The position numbers and the translations under genes are program-made. A stretch of 64,000 nucleotides of DNA from Ruegeria lacuscaerulensis (GTDB lineage Bacteria; Pseudomonadota; Alphaproteobacteria; Rhodobacterales; Rhodobacteraceae): positions 186,001 through 250,000 of the forward strand of contig NZ_WPZL01000005.1 in NCBI RefSeq assembly GCF_013031245.1, written 5' to 3'. Shown here piece after piece: positions 20,350 through 28,650 of the stretch; position 1 is the stretch's first letter, and each line of letters begins with the position of its first letter. A model generated the notes under the pieces. The model was not told the origin of the DNA. It saw nothing but the letters and a program-made list of their open reading frames with translations, and did not search any database.

Positions 20350-21403
20350 AAAGGTACTGGGATGGCTTGGACGGCCGCTGCGGTCCGAACACTCGGCCGA
20401 GGCGCTCCACCGCGATCCCATCAGCCATGTCATTATTCTCGATGGCACCATGTCAACGCTGGAACCGGGCCGGGAAACCCATGCGGGGCAAACATTTCGC
20501 CTGTGCAAGGAGATGGGGAGCAGTGTTTCGGTCTTCTACGAATCCGGCGTGCAGTGGGACAGTTGGAAAACCTCGCTGGACGTAATGATGGGGCGGGGCA
20601 TCAACCGGCAAATTCGCCGCGCCTATGGGTATCTGGCGTCGCGGTACAAACCCGGAGACCGCATCTTCTTCATCGGCTATTCGCGCGGCGCTTACGGTGT
20701 GCGCAGCCTTGCAGGCGTGATCGACATGATCGGCCTGCTGAAAGCCGAGCACGCGACTGTGCGCAACATCAAGCAGGCCTACCGGCACTATGAATGCAAC
20801 GCCAATGGCACGGCCGCAGCCGCATTTCGTAAGCAGTTTTGTCACGAAGATGTGGCGATCGAGATGGTTGGCGTCTGGGATACGGTCAAAGCGCTGGGAC
20901 TGCGCCTGCCGTTGCTGTGGCGCTGGGCCGAGGAACGCCACGCTTTCCATAACCACCAGCTTGGCCCGGCCACCCGCCACGGATATCACGCGATGGCGCT
21001 GGACGAGACACGCGAGGTGTTCGATCCGGTCCTGTGGAAATGTACCTCTGACTTCAAAGGCCATGTCGAACAAGTCTGGTTCCGTGGAACGCACGGAGAC
21101 GTCGGCGGCCAACTGAACGGGTTCGAAGAGGCACGACCATTGAGCAATATTTCTTTAGTCTGGATGCTGGATAAGGCCGAGCTTCATGGCTTGTCTCTGC
21201 CCGATGGCTGGCGTGATCGGTTCCCCACATCGACGACCGCCCCGTCGGTCGGCACATGGCGTGGATGGGGCAAAATTTTCCTGCTGCGCAAGCATCGAAA
21301 GGTCGGGAGCGACCAGTCTGAGCGGCTGCACGTCTCGGTGTCACCTGATGATCTGCCGGGGTGGGTTCCGATGCCGGATTTGCCTTCGCATCCGGCGCAG
21401 TAG
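20327..21403 (+). CDS. DUF2235 alpha/beta-hydrolase-like protein
   Basis: This 358-residue protein has the DUF2235 domain, a family that includes type VI secretion phospholipase effectors (Tle1) and uncharacterised cytoplasmic hydrolases. The nucleophile elbow GYSRGAYG puts Ser119 in a GxSxG motif, and HVIILDGTM and GVWDTVKALGL are further family segments. The start overlaps the end of the CoxL-like gene by 23 bases, so the two are translationally linked. No VgrG, PAAR, immunity or other secretion gene is nearby, and there is no signal peptide. The substrate is unknown. Confidence 0.85.
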   Translation: MFLSRLSKKVLGWLGRPLRSEHSAEALHRDPISHVIILDGTMSTLEPGRETHAGQTFRLCKEMGSSVSVFYESGVQWDSWKTSLDVMMGRGINRQIRRAYGYLASRYKPGDRIFFIGYSRGAYGVRSLAGVIDMIGLLKAEHATVRNIKQAYRHYECNANGTAAAAFRKQFCHEDVAIEMVGVWDTVKALGLRLPLLWRWAEERHAFHNHQLGPATRHGYHAMALDETREVFDPVLWKCTSDFKGHVEQVWFRGTHGDVGGQLNGFEEARPLSNISLVWMLDKAELHGLSLPDGWRDRFPTSTTAPSVGTWRGWGKIFLLRKHRKVGSDQSERLHVSVSPDDLPGWVPMPDLPSHPAQ

Positions 21404-21760
21404 CAGATATCTGCGATCCAACCTGAATAGCCATTGCAGCCGTGCCGTATTCAATGCGAATGGCTTATCTTGATCAACACTAACCTCAAGCCAATTGCTC
21501 TCCGGCCAGGCAGCGAAACGCGGCAAAGGATGCGTCGGGAACATCCTTCTGGAATTCGAAGGTAGGTTGGTAGCGACTGTATTCACACTGTTGGGAATCG
21601 GTCGATCCAGTTGCCAAAAACAACATCAACTGGACCACTTCGAGCTGTTGATCCGCAAGGCAACCTTCGGAGAGGTGGGCTCTGACGTGGATAGATCGCA
21701 GTAATACTCCTGCCCGAAGTTACGCAGAAAATCACTTTTCCTAGTTATTTGCCCGTCGTC
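21404..21760. other. Gene-free stretch
   Basis: About 360 bases between the DUF2235 gene and the gcrA terminator. The base composition is lower in GC than the neighbours. Short open frames exist on both strands (for example 21495-21704 plus and 21341-21586 minus), but none has a ribosome site or a family I recognise. It may hold decayed coding sequence. Confidence 0.5.
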
Positions 21761-21811
21761 AAAAACACAAAAGGGTGCAGCGAAACGCCTGCACCCTTGT
21801 CACGTTTTTTA
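21761..21811. terminator. Bidirectional terminator at the gcrA 3' end
   Basis: A perfect 10-base stem (AAGGGTGCAG at 21771-21780 with CTGCACCCTT at 21789-21798) has an A-rich run on its left and a run of six T on its right, so it can end transcription in both directions. It serves gcrA, whose stop is at 21837. Confidence 0.85.
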
Positions 21812-21836
21812 TCTATTGCAGGTTTCTGGTACCAAC

Positions 21837-22412
21837 TCACCGCCGCCGGTCGCGGCGCGAACTCATGGGCTGGAAGGCCACGCCAACATGCGCCTCGCAA
21901 TAGGGTTTGCCCGCCTCAACGGGCAGGCCGCAGAACCAGAAATCCTCGGTCGCGGGGTCGCCCACGGGCCACTTGCAGGTCTTCTCGGTGAGTTCCATCA
22001 GAGACAGCTTCTTGGCCTTTTTCTCGATCTCGTTGACCTTGGCCAGCGCCTCGGGACTGATCTCATTTGCCGAAGGCTGCGGCGGCAGCGGCTGGCCTGC
22101 CGGAATGATCTGGCGGCGGGCCGGAACGGCAGGTTTCGCCTCGGTGGCCGGGGCAGGGGCCGGGCGTGCCGGTTCGGTCTTTGGCGCAGGCTTTGGCTTG
22201 GCTTCGGCCTTGGGTGCAGGTGCCGGTTTTTCCTTGGGTTCGGTTTTGGCCGGAGTCGCGCCGGTAGCGCGGTTCGACAGGCCCAGACGGTGCACCTTGC
22301 CAATTACGGCGTTGCGGGTCACGCCGCCCAGTTCTTTGGCGATCTGGCTGGCCGACTGGCCCTCGCCCCACATTTTCTTCAGCAGTTCTACGCGCTCGTC
22401 AGTCCAGGACAT
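21837..22412 (-). CDS. gcrA: Cell-cycle regulator GcrA
   Basis: GcrA is an alphaproteobacterial sigma-70 co-activator that works at promoters carrying CcrM-methylated GANTC and controls cell-cycle genes. The N-terminal DNA-binding segment MSWTDERVELLKKMW is typical, followed by an HTH part (SASQIAKELGGVTRNAVIGK). A long Ala/Pro/Lys-rich linker (about 55-110) comes next, then a C-terminal domain with Cys residues (CKWPVGDP, FWFCGLP, PYCEAH) that contacts RNA polymerase. I chose the second of two adjacent ATGs because AAAGG is 6 bases upstream; the first would add one Met. It is transcribed alone. Confidence 0.95.
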   Translation of the reverse strand: MSWTDERVELLKKMWGEGQSASQIAKELGGVTRNAVIGKVHRLGLSNRATGATPAKTEPKEKPAPAPKAEAKPKPAPKTEPARPAPAPATEAKPAVPARRQIIPAGQPLPPQPSANEISPEALAKVNEIEKKAKKLSLMELTEKTCKWPVGDPATEDFWFCGLPVEAGKPYCEAHVGVAFQPMSSRRDRRR

Positions 22413-22535
22413 CATTTGCCTTTCAAAAGCGGAAAGCGGCCCCGGATTCGGGCCGCCTTGGGAATTCGTCTCAGCCCCCTATTCTAATCACTGCGGCCCG
22501 AGTTACAAGCTATCTTCGAATCAGGTTGAGGGCAG

Positions 22536-23342
22536 ATGATGCAGATTCCCGCAGAACAGAACGCGCGCCGGTTTGGCACGGTCAACTGGATGGGCCTTTA
22601 CACTCTGGCACAGCGCGAAACCCTGCGCTTTCTGGCAGTCTGGACTCAAACCCTGCTGGCCCCGCTTGTCACCGCCGGGCTGTTCCTTCTGATCTTCAAC
22701 ATCGCCATTGGCCCGGGTCGCCCGGATGTAATGGGTGTGCCCTTTCTGACTTTTCTGGCGCCCGGTATCATGATGATGACCGTGATCCAGAACGCGTTTG
22801 CCAATACCTCATCCTCGATGGTGATCGCCAAGGTTCAGGGCAATATCGTCGACACGCTGATGCCGCCGTTGTCGCCGCTGGAGATTCTACTGGGGTATCT
22901 GGCCGGAGGAATCACGCGCGGGATCATGATTGCCTGCGTGGTTGCCTTAGCTCTGGCGTTGGTGCTGGGTCTCGTGCCGCAGAATCCGCTGATCGCGCTG
23001 ATCTTTGTGATCCTCGGAGGTGCCTTCATGGGGGCTTTGGGACTGCTTGCCGGGATTTTCGCCAACAAGTTTGACCAGATGGCGGCGATCACGAACTTTA
23101 TCGTCACGCCGCTGGCTTTCCTTTCGGGTACGTTCTACTCGGTCGAGGCTTTGCCGCCTTTCCTGAACCGGCTCAGCCATGTGAACCCGGTCTTCTATCT
23201 GATTGACGGGTTGCGCTATGGCATGATTGGGGTTTCGGACAGCTCGCCCTGGCTTGGGATGGCGATGTGTGCAGGCGCCACATTACTGGTGGGTGCAGCC
23301 ACTTGGCAGATGTTGCGGACGGGGTATCGGCTGAAGGCCTAG
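22536..23342 (+). CDS. ABC-2 type transporter permease
   Basis: This is a 268-residue integral membrane protein with six hydrophobic segments, of the ABC-2 family (DrrB/NodJ/YadH-like exporters). The segment LSGTFYSVEALPPFLNRLSH is the family hallmark near 190. Members form dimers and work with a separate ATPase. No ATPase gene is adjacent, so the partner is elsewhere or unknown, as is the cargo. Two ATGs overlap at the start (22536 and 22539) behind GAGGG. Its stop overlaps that of the convergent MFS gene. Confidence 0.85.
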   Translation: MMQIPAEQNARRFGTVNWMGLYTLAQRETLRFLAVWTQTLLAPLVTAGLFLLIFNIAIGPGRPDVMGVPFLTFLAPGIMMMTVIQNAFANTSSSMVIAKVQGNIVDTLMPPLSPLEILLGYLAGGITRGIMIACVVALALALVLGLVPQNPLIALIFVILGGAFMGALGLLAGIFANKFDQMAAITNFIVTPLAFLSGTFYSVEALPPFLNRLSHVNPVFYLIDGLRYGMIGVSDSSPWLGMAMCAGATLLVGAATWQMLRTGYRLKA

Positions 23343-24574
23343 GGCGTCTCGGTCAGTATCCCGGGCTGAAATGCGATCCGGGGCCTGCCTAGGCGTGGGT
23401 GAAGACGTGCGGCAACGGCCCACGCTCCGAAAAGAGCAAGGCCCCCGGCGGCAAAGACCCCGGCCACAGGCGTCACCACCAGAATCAGCGACGCAATGCC
23501 CGGTGTCAGGATGCCTGATACGTCGCGATAGCTGGAATAGATTGCCGACATCTCGGTGCGCTCAGACGGTTTCACTGCCATTAGGAACGGCAGGCCGGCG
23601 CAGATATCCAGAACGATCAGCCAGACTGACCCCAGAACCAGCGCGGCCACCGAGGCAACCGGCCATCCGGCAATCAATCCTGCCGTGAAAAAGCAGGCTC
23701 CGCAGGCCGCAAAGCCGATGCGTACCGCTGTCCGCAGCGACCGCCCCTGAACCCAACGCAGGATCAGCGGGGCGCCAAACAGCATCGCATTGGTAGCGGA
23801 CAGAAGGACGCCTCCCAACTGCTCGCCCAGCCCGTTTTCGATGGCGAAAATGGGCAGGTAAACCACGTAGATCCACCAGCCACAGGACCGGATCATCGCA
23901 AACATGTACCCGGCCACCAGTCTTGGTTGAGCGAAGAATCTGGGTAAGAAGGCCAGCGGATTCCTGGCTGTACCACGCGCCTTGGTAATCAGTTTGCCGT
24001 TGCCCAGGCGCATCCGCCAGAATTGGGCCAGCATTGCCACGGCAGCAACCGCGCTTATGACAAAGGGTGCCGGAGCCCAAAGCTCCAGCAACAATACCCC
24101 GGCCATCGGACCGGCTGTCCAGCCAAGGGCGCTGTAGAACATGCGGCTGGTTTCGCACTGGCCAAGTTCGATCTTGCTGATGTAGTCCAGCACATAGGCG
24201 TTGAAGCACACAAATGTCACAACCGTCGCCACCGTGTTCAGCGCCAGTGCTCCGACGACCGCAGCGGGGCTGCCTTCGATCGCCAGCAAAGCGCCTCCGA
24301 CAAACATGATGCAGCCTGCGGTATAAGCCCATCTGCGGGGAACAAACCGGATGATGAAGGGCACCATCAAGCCTGCGATCAGCGAGATGACTCCAACCAG
24401 AAAGTAAAGAAAAGACACCGAAGACGCGTCCCCCAGCGCGCGATACATCACCAGGGGGAAGACGGAAATCAGAATGCCGCGGACAATGGCTTCGAACCCG
24501 GCAAGAATGCCGAAGTCACGGACAGAAGGGGCAGGGGCATGGCGAACCCATTCGGGAATGCGACGTTCATGCAT
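23339..24574 (-). CDS. MFS transporter
   Basis: This 411-residue protein has about 12 hydrophobic segments in two halves and a basic loop between them (RMRLGNGKLITKARG), the pattern of the major facilitator superfamily. I chose the ATG at 24574; the open frame extends two codons to a TTG. The substrate is not readable. It is convergent with the ABC permease (4 bases of stop overlap) and on the same strand as the EamA gene upstream. Confidence 0.8.
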   Translation of the reverse strand: MHERRIPEWVRHAPAPSVRDFGILAGFEAIVRGILISVFPLVMYRALGDASSVSFLYFLVGVISLIAGLMVPFIIRFVPRRWAYTAGCIMFVGGALLAIEGSPAAVVGALALNTVATVVTFVCFNAYVLDYISKIELGQCETSRMFYSALGWTAGPMAGVLLLELWAPAPFVISAVAAVAMLAQFWRMRLGNGKLITKARGTARNPLAFLPRFFAQPRLVAGYMFAMIRSCGWWIYVVYLPIFAIENGLGEQLGGVLLSATNAMLFGAPLILRWVQGRSLRTAVRIGFAACGACFFTAGLIAGWPVASVAALVLGSVWLIVLDICAGLPFLMAVKPSERTEMSAIYSSYRDVSGILTPGIASLILVVTPVAGVFAAGGLALFGAWAVAARLHPRLGRPRIAFQPGILTETP

Positions 24575-24680
24575 GGGCAATCTCTCAAATCAACTGCCGA
24601 TCAGGATACGCCCTGCAAGAGTGGCTTCATGAGGGTTTGCGACATTGAGGTCGCCCCCGAGCCAAGTGCCGGAAATTTGT

Positions 24681-25562
24681 TCAGGCAGCGCGCGCCCGCG
24701 CCTCACGCCAGACGAGGATGAGCCCACCGGTCAGGATGATGGTCGAGCCGATCTGGCTGATCGCATCCGGTATCACACCGAACACAGCGAAATCGTAGAA
24801 GGCCGCAAAAATCAGTGTTGCATAGCTGATCGGTGCAACGAAGGACGCATCCGCCCGTGCCATGCCATTGACGAAACAGGCCTGTGCGCAAGCCATCAAG
24901 ATGCCGATCCCGGCCAGTGCCGCCCACTGTGCGGGCGTAGGCATCTGAAACACGAAGCTGACCGCAACTGAGGCAATCGTCAGCCCCATCGCGTTGTTGA
25001 TCAAGAGAATTTGGATCGGGATTTCGCGACCCGAGAGCTTTTTGATGAAAATCAGCTCCATCCCGATCACGACCGCCGCTGTCAGCGCCAGCAACGCCGC
25101 GGGCTGAAAGCTCTCGGGCGTTGGGCGCAACAGGATCAGCGCGCCGGTCAGGGCCACGGCTGCGGCCAGCCAGCGCCAGGGGCCGACGCCTTCCTTCAGC
25201 AGCGGAATTGCCAGCACCATGGCAAAAACCGGGTTCAGGAAAGATATCGCCGTGGCATCCGCAATCGGGATGAACGCAACCGAGGCGAACATCAGTGTGA
25301 TTCCCAACCATCCAAAGCTGGTGCGCCCGATATGCAGCCCCCAATGCGGGCGCCGCAGCCGCGGGCGCAACACGCCAGCCGCGCTGACAATGACCACAAA
25401 CGCAAACAGAAACCGCCCATGGCTGATCTGCATCGGATGAAGCTCAGGCCCCAGCGCATCGGTCCCCAGTGCCTTGGCCAGCAGTGTTGTGCCGGCGATG
25501 AAGGCGCTGGCCACAACTATCAGCAAGGCTGCGAGGGCAGGGTTCTGGCGAACGGGCGTCAT
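24681..25562 (-). CDS. EamA/DMT-family transporter
   Basis: This 293-residue protein has ten hydrophobic segments in two EamA repeats, with the family segments ISFLNPVFAMVLAIPLL in the first half and ISYATLIFAAFYDFAVFG in the second. Family members mostly export metabolites or amino-acid-like compounds. The ATG at 25562 removes a non-hydrophobic tail of 12 residues and is preferred over the open frame to 25598. It is divergent from argD, and the promoters of both lie in the space between. Confidence 0.85.
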   Translation of the reverse strand: MTPVRQNPALAALLIVVASAFIAGTTLLAKALGTDALGPELHPMQISHGRFLFAFVVIVSAAGVLRPRLRRPHWGLHIGRTSFGWLGITLMFASVAFIPIADATAISFLNPVFAMVLAIPLLKEGVGPWRWLAAAVALTGALILLRPTPESFQPAALLALTAAVVIGMELIFIKKLSGREIPIQILLINNAMGLTIASVAVSFVFQMPTPAQWAALAGIGILMACAQACFVNGMARADASFVAPISYATLIFAAFYDFAVFGVIPDAISQIGSTIILTGGLILVWREARARAA

Positions 25563-25651
25563 GGTCCACTCGGTGCGCCAGCGCAGCTCAAATGGCAAGC
25601 GGCAAATATTGGGTCTCAGAGCGAAATTCCCCTTGGCCGCAAATTTCAGGG

Positions 25652-25679
25652 TTTTCAGATCTGTCTTTCCCCGCTATAC
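25652..25679 (+). promoter_or_regulatory. Candidate promoter of the arg leader and argD
   Basis: TTTTCA at 25652-25657 and CTATAC at 25674-25679 lie 16 bases apart. A start about 7 bases later would fall at about 25686, within 2 bases of the ATG of the leader frame at 25688, so the leader would be read from a leaderless or nearly leaderless transcript. The match to consensus is modest. Confidence 0.4.
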
Positions 25680-25687
25680 GGCCCCGC

Positions 25688-25741
25688 ATGATCAAACCCG
25701 CACATATCCTGCGCCTCCGACGCCGACGCATTGCCGCGTAA
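25688..25741 (+). CDS. Candidate arginine attenuation leader peptide
   Basis: This is a 17-codon frame, MIKPAHILRLRRRRIAA, with five Arg codons, four of them in a row (CGA CGC CGA CGC). It ends 117 bases before argD, which starts the arginine operon argD-argF. A run of codons for the end product just before its biosynthetic genes is the hallmark of ribosome-mediated attenuation. There is almost no 5' leader, as known for trpL in Sinorhizobium. No Shine-Dalgarno is visible. Coding is inferred from position and composition only. Confidence 0.5.
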   Translation: MIKPAHILRLRRRRIAA

Positions 25742-25756
25742 TCGGCCCGTTTGATC
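25690..25756 (+). promoter_or_regulatory. Alternative RNA pairings over the arg leader
   Basis: GATCAAAC (25690-25697), at the leader start codon, can pair perfectly with GTTTGATC (25749-25756) after its stop. A competing inner hairpin pairs GCCGA with TCGGC and CGC with GCG across the last Arg codons. A moderately T-rich stretch follows but no clean T run, so a Rho-independent terminator is not proven; control could act on Rho, on RNA stability or on argD translation. Confidence 0.35.
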
Positions 25757-25858
25757 CATTTGTGCTGTTCAAATAAGCGCAACCCTACCAAATCTGTTGA
25801 CGAACATGGTCCTGGTGTATCACTCACGGGGCCTAACATATCTGAAAAGGATGATCCG

Positions 25859-27046
25859 ATGATCCCGTCCGTTCTGCCGACCTATAACCGCGCGCCCCTG
25901 ACGTTTGTGAAGGGTGAAGGCGCCTGGCTGACCGAGGCGGATGGCCGACGTTTTCTGGACCTCGGAGCAGGCATCGCGGTGAACGCGCTGGGCCACGCGC
26001 ATCCGGCGCTGGTGGCGGCCCTGACCGAGCAGGCCCATGCACTGTGGCACGTCTCGAACCTTTACAACATTCCACAGCAACAGGCGCTGGCCGACAAACT
26101 GGTGGAACTTACATTTGCCGATACAGTGTTCTTCACCAACTCGGGGACGGAATCCTGCGAGCTGGCCGTGAAAATGGCCCGCAAGCATTTCTATGATAAG
26201 GGCCAGCCTGAGCGGGTTGAGATCATCACCTTTGATGGCTCGTTCCATGGTCGGTCCTCGGCGGGCATTGCCGCAGCCGGATCCGAGAAGATGACCAAAG
26301 GGTTTGGCCCGCTGTTGCCCGGATTCGTGCATGTCACATTCGGCGATCTCGACGGCGTCACCAACGCCATTTCCGACAAGACAGCCGCCATCCTGATCGA
26401 ACCGATCCAGGGCGAGGGCGGCATTCGCCCCGTCCCGGACGCGGAACTCAAAGCCTTGCGCCAGATCAGCGATGACAACGGGTTGCTGCTGATCCTTGAC
26501 GAGGTGCAATGTGGCGTCGGCCGCACCGGCAAGCTGTTTGCGCATGAATGGGCAGGCATCACCCCCGATGTCATGATGGTTGCCAAAGGTATCGGCGGCG
26601 GGTTCCCGCTGGGCGCGGTTCTGGCCACGGAAGATGCTGCAAGCGGCATGACCGCAGGCACCCATGGCTCGACCTATGGCGGCAACCCGCTGGGTTGCGC
26701 GGTGGGTTGCGCGGTGCTTGATCAGGTCGCTACGCCCGCTTTCCTCGAAGGCGTCAATCGCAAGGCGGGCTTGCTGCGCCAGAAACTCGAAGGGCTGGTG
26801 GCCGATCATCCCGACGTGTTCGAAGAAGTGCGCGGTGCCGGATTAATGTTGGGGCTTAAATGCAAACCGTTGAATGCCGACGTGGTGAATGCAGGTTATG
26901 ACAATGAGGTCATCACCGTCCCCGCCGCTGAAAACGTGATCCGCCTGCTGCCGCCCCTGAACCTGACCGAGGATGACATCGCACAAGCCATGATCCGCCT
27001 CGACAAAGCCGCCACACAGATTGAGGCTTCGCTGACCTCAGCCTGA
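25859..27046 (+). CDS. argD: Acetylornithine aminotransferase
   Basis: This 395-residue class III PLP aminotransferase converts N-acetylglutamate semialdehyde to N-acetylornithine in arginine synthesis. The PLP lysine is K243 in MMVAKGIGGGFPLG, and the Asp of LILDEVQCGVGRTG is the usual cofactor ligand. The start MIPSVLPTYNRAPL is set by AAAAGGA upstream; the open frame extends to 25751, but those codons overlap the leader region. argF follows 75 bases downstream on the same strand. It could also act on succinyl-diaminopimelate, as ArgD enzymes often do. Confidence 0.95.
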   Translation: MIPSVLPTYNRAPLTFVKGEGAWLTEADGRRFLDLGAGIAVNALGHAHPALVAALTEQAHALWHVSNLYNIPQQQALADKLVELTFADTVFFTNSGTESCELAVKMARKHFYDKGQPERVEIITFDGSFHGRSSAGIAAAGSEKMTKGFGPLLPGFVHVTFGDLDGVTNAISDKTAAILIEPIQGEGGIRPVPDAELKALRQISDDNGLLLILDEVQCGVGRTGKLFAHEWAGITPDVMMVAKGIGGGFPLGAVLATEDAASGMTAGTHGSTYGGNPLGCAVGCAVLDQVATPAFLEGVNRKAGLLRQKLEGLVADHPDVFEEVRGAGLMLGLKCKPLNADVVNAGYDNEVITVPAAENVIRLLPPLNLTEDDIAQAMIRLDKAATQIEASLTSA

Positions 27047-27047
27047 C

Positions 27048-27097
27048 CTTCATCTTTTCCCAAATACTCCGGGGGTCCGGGGGCAGCGCCCCCGGCC
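27048..27097 (+). repeat. Post-stop repeat copy 2 with GC hairpin (argD-argF gap)
   Basis: The 21-base repeat (CTTCATCTTT ... CCCAAATACT, 27048-27068) starts one base past the argD stop. It is followed by a strong stem, GGGGGC-ag-GCCCCC with flanking CC/GG, ending near 27097. The same 21 bases follow valS at 13717-13737. The hairpin has no T run, so it may tune argF expression or protect the argD 3' end rather than stop transcription. Confidence 0.75.
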
Positions 27098-27121
27098 GTC
27101 GATAGCCAAAAGCGAAACGAT

Positions 27122-28048
27122 ATGAACCACTTCCTCGATATCCACAAAACCGATGCCGCCGAGCTGCGGTCCATGATCGACCAGGCCAACGCAATGAAAC
27201 AAGCACGCCTTGGTCGTCCCAAAGCTGCCCTCGACGACGAGCAGCCGCTTAAAGACCGCATGGTGGCGCTGATCTTCGAAAAGCCCTCGACCCGCACGCG
27301 CGTGTCCTTTGATGTGGGCGTGCGCCAGATGGGCGGGCAGACCATGGTGCTGTCAGGAAAGGACATGCAGCTGGGCCACGGCGAAACCATCGCCGACACC
27401 GCTCGTGTCTTGTCGCGCTACGTCGACATGATCATGATCCGGACCTTTGACGAGACCATCCTGACCGAGATGTCGGAATACTCCGACGTACCCGTCATCA
27501 ACGGCCTGACCGACCGCACCCATCCCTGTCAGATCATGGCGGACGTGTTGACCTTTGAAGAACATCGCGGCCCCATCGCGGGCAAAAAGGTGGTCTGGAC
27601 TGGTGACGGCAACAACGTTTGCGCCTCATTCCTGCACGCGGCGGGCCAGTTCGGGTTCGACCTGACTTTCACCGGCCCGGCCCAATTCGACCCCGAGGAA
27701 GAGTTCATGGGCTTCGCCCGGCAGAAGGGTTCGAAAATCGTGGTCGAGCGTGATCCCTTCAAAGCCGTCGAAGGCGCGGATCTGGTGGTCGCCGACACCT
27801 GGGTTTCGATGCACGATTCCCAGTCGGCCAAGGAACGCCGCCACAACCTGCTGCGCCCCTATCAGGTCAATACCGAGTTGATGTCCCACGCCAAATCCGA
27901 CGCGCTGTTCATGCACTGCCTGCCCGCGCACCGCGAGGAAGAGGCGACATCCGAGGTCATGGACGGGCCCAACTCGGTCATCTTCGATGAGGCCGAGAAC
28001 CGCCTGCACGCGCAAAAGGCCGTGATGCGCTGGTGTCTGGGCGTCTAA
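27122..28048 (+). CDS. argF: Ornithine carbamoyltransferase
   Basis: This 308-residue enzyme makes citrulline from ornithine and carbamoyl phosphate, the sixth step of arginine synthesis. The carbamoyl-phosphate motif [10 protein letters not shown] is near 55, the HPCQ motif is in [10 protein letters not shown], and the ornithine-binding SMG-like segment and HCLPAHR are present near the C terminus. It forms a likely operon with argD and lies downstream of the candidate leader. Its stop overlaps that of the convergent membrane-protein gene by 4 bases. Confidence 0.96.
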   Translation: MNHFLDIHKTDAAELRSMIDQANAMKQARLGRPKAALDDEQPLKDRMVALIFEKPSTRTRVSFDVGVRQMGGQTMVLSGKDMQLGHGETIADTARVLSRYVDMIMIRTFDETILTEMSEYSDVPVINGLTDRTHPCQIMADVLTFEEHRGPIAGKKVVWTGDGNNVCASFLHAAGQFGFDLTFTGPAQFDPEEEFMGFARQKGSKIVVERDPFKAVEGADLVVADTWVSMHDSQSAKERRHNLLRPYQVNTELMSHAKSDALFMHCLPAHREEEATSEVMDGPNSVIFDEAENRLHAQKAVMRWCLGV

Positions 28049-28644
28049 GCACGACGCCGAACTTCCCATACACGCATCTTGGCGAGCGTCCGGGCGCTCG
28101 CCAATAAGACCAGTGCACACAGAGCGGTCTTGGTCATGATTTCCATTGTGCCCTCAATCAGCATGGCGTGCACGACACTGCCGAGAATGGTCACAGCGGC
28201 CAGTCCCGTATGACCCAATCGCCAGATCCGAAATCGCACATTCAGGCGTTGCCGAAACAGGCCCAGTAAGACCGCTGCAAACGCCGCCCACATGGCGGTG
28301 ACACCCCATGCAGAAAACGGCGTTGGGGACACGAACAGCAGGGCGTCAATAACGTCAGGTGGGCTGGTAATCCACAATCCGCCAACATGGATCAGAATGG
28401 CCGTCACCAGCGACAGGCCGACCCAGCGATGCAATCTCCGGCTGGTCATCGGCGATAGTCCTGGCAAGTCCTTTGCGGCCAACAGAGGCTGCATCAACAG
28501 AAGGCCCATTCCCAGATTCCCCGCAAACCCAGCGAGGATGTAAACCGGTTGGCGCCATGCCAGCAAAGGGCTTGCCGCCGACGCGACCAACGGTACTGTG
28601 ATGGCGGTGATCAGGGCTATCCAGACAAGTACAGTTCGCCTCAC
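28045..28644 (-). CDS. Ferric-reductase-like heme membrane protein
   Basis: This 199-residue protein has six hydrophobic segments and two pairs of histidines spaced by 14 residues, His72/His86 and His145/His159. That is the bis-heme spacing of the ferric reductase-like transmembrane domain (FRE/NOX, MsrQ-like). It lacks a cytoplasmic FAD/NAD domain. It lies 6 bases after the gene for a Tat-exported dioxygenase-like protein, so the two are probably one operon, with the membrane protein moving electrons to or from the periplasmic partner. That pairing is inference. Confidence 0.75.
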   Translation of the reverse strand: MRRTVLVWIALITAITVPLVASAASPLLAWRQPVYILAGFAGNLGMGLLLMQPLLAAKDLPGLSPMTSRRLHRWVGLSLVTAILIHVGGLWITSPPDVIDALLFVSPTPFSAWGVTAMWAAFAAVLLGLFRQRLNVRFRIWRLGHTGLAAVTILGSVVHAMLIEGTMEIMTKTALCALVLLASARTLAKMRVWEVRRRA

Positions 28645-28650
28645 AGATGG

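Noticed and set aside
20327..21403. Type VI secretion effector
   Set aside because: The DUF2235 family includes effectors, but no VgrG, Hcp, PAAR, adaptor or immunity gene is present, and the gene overlaps a metabolic gene.
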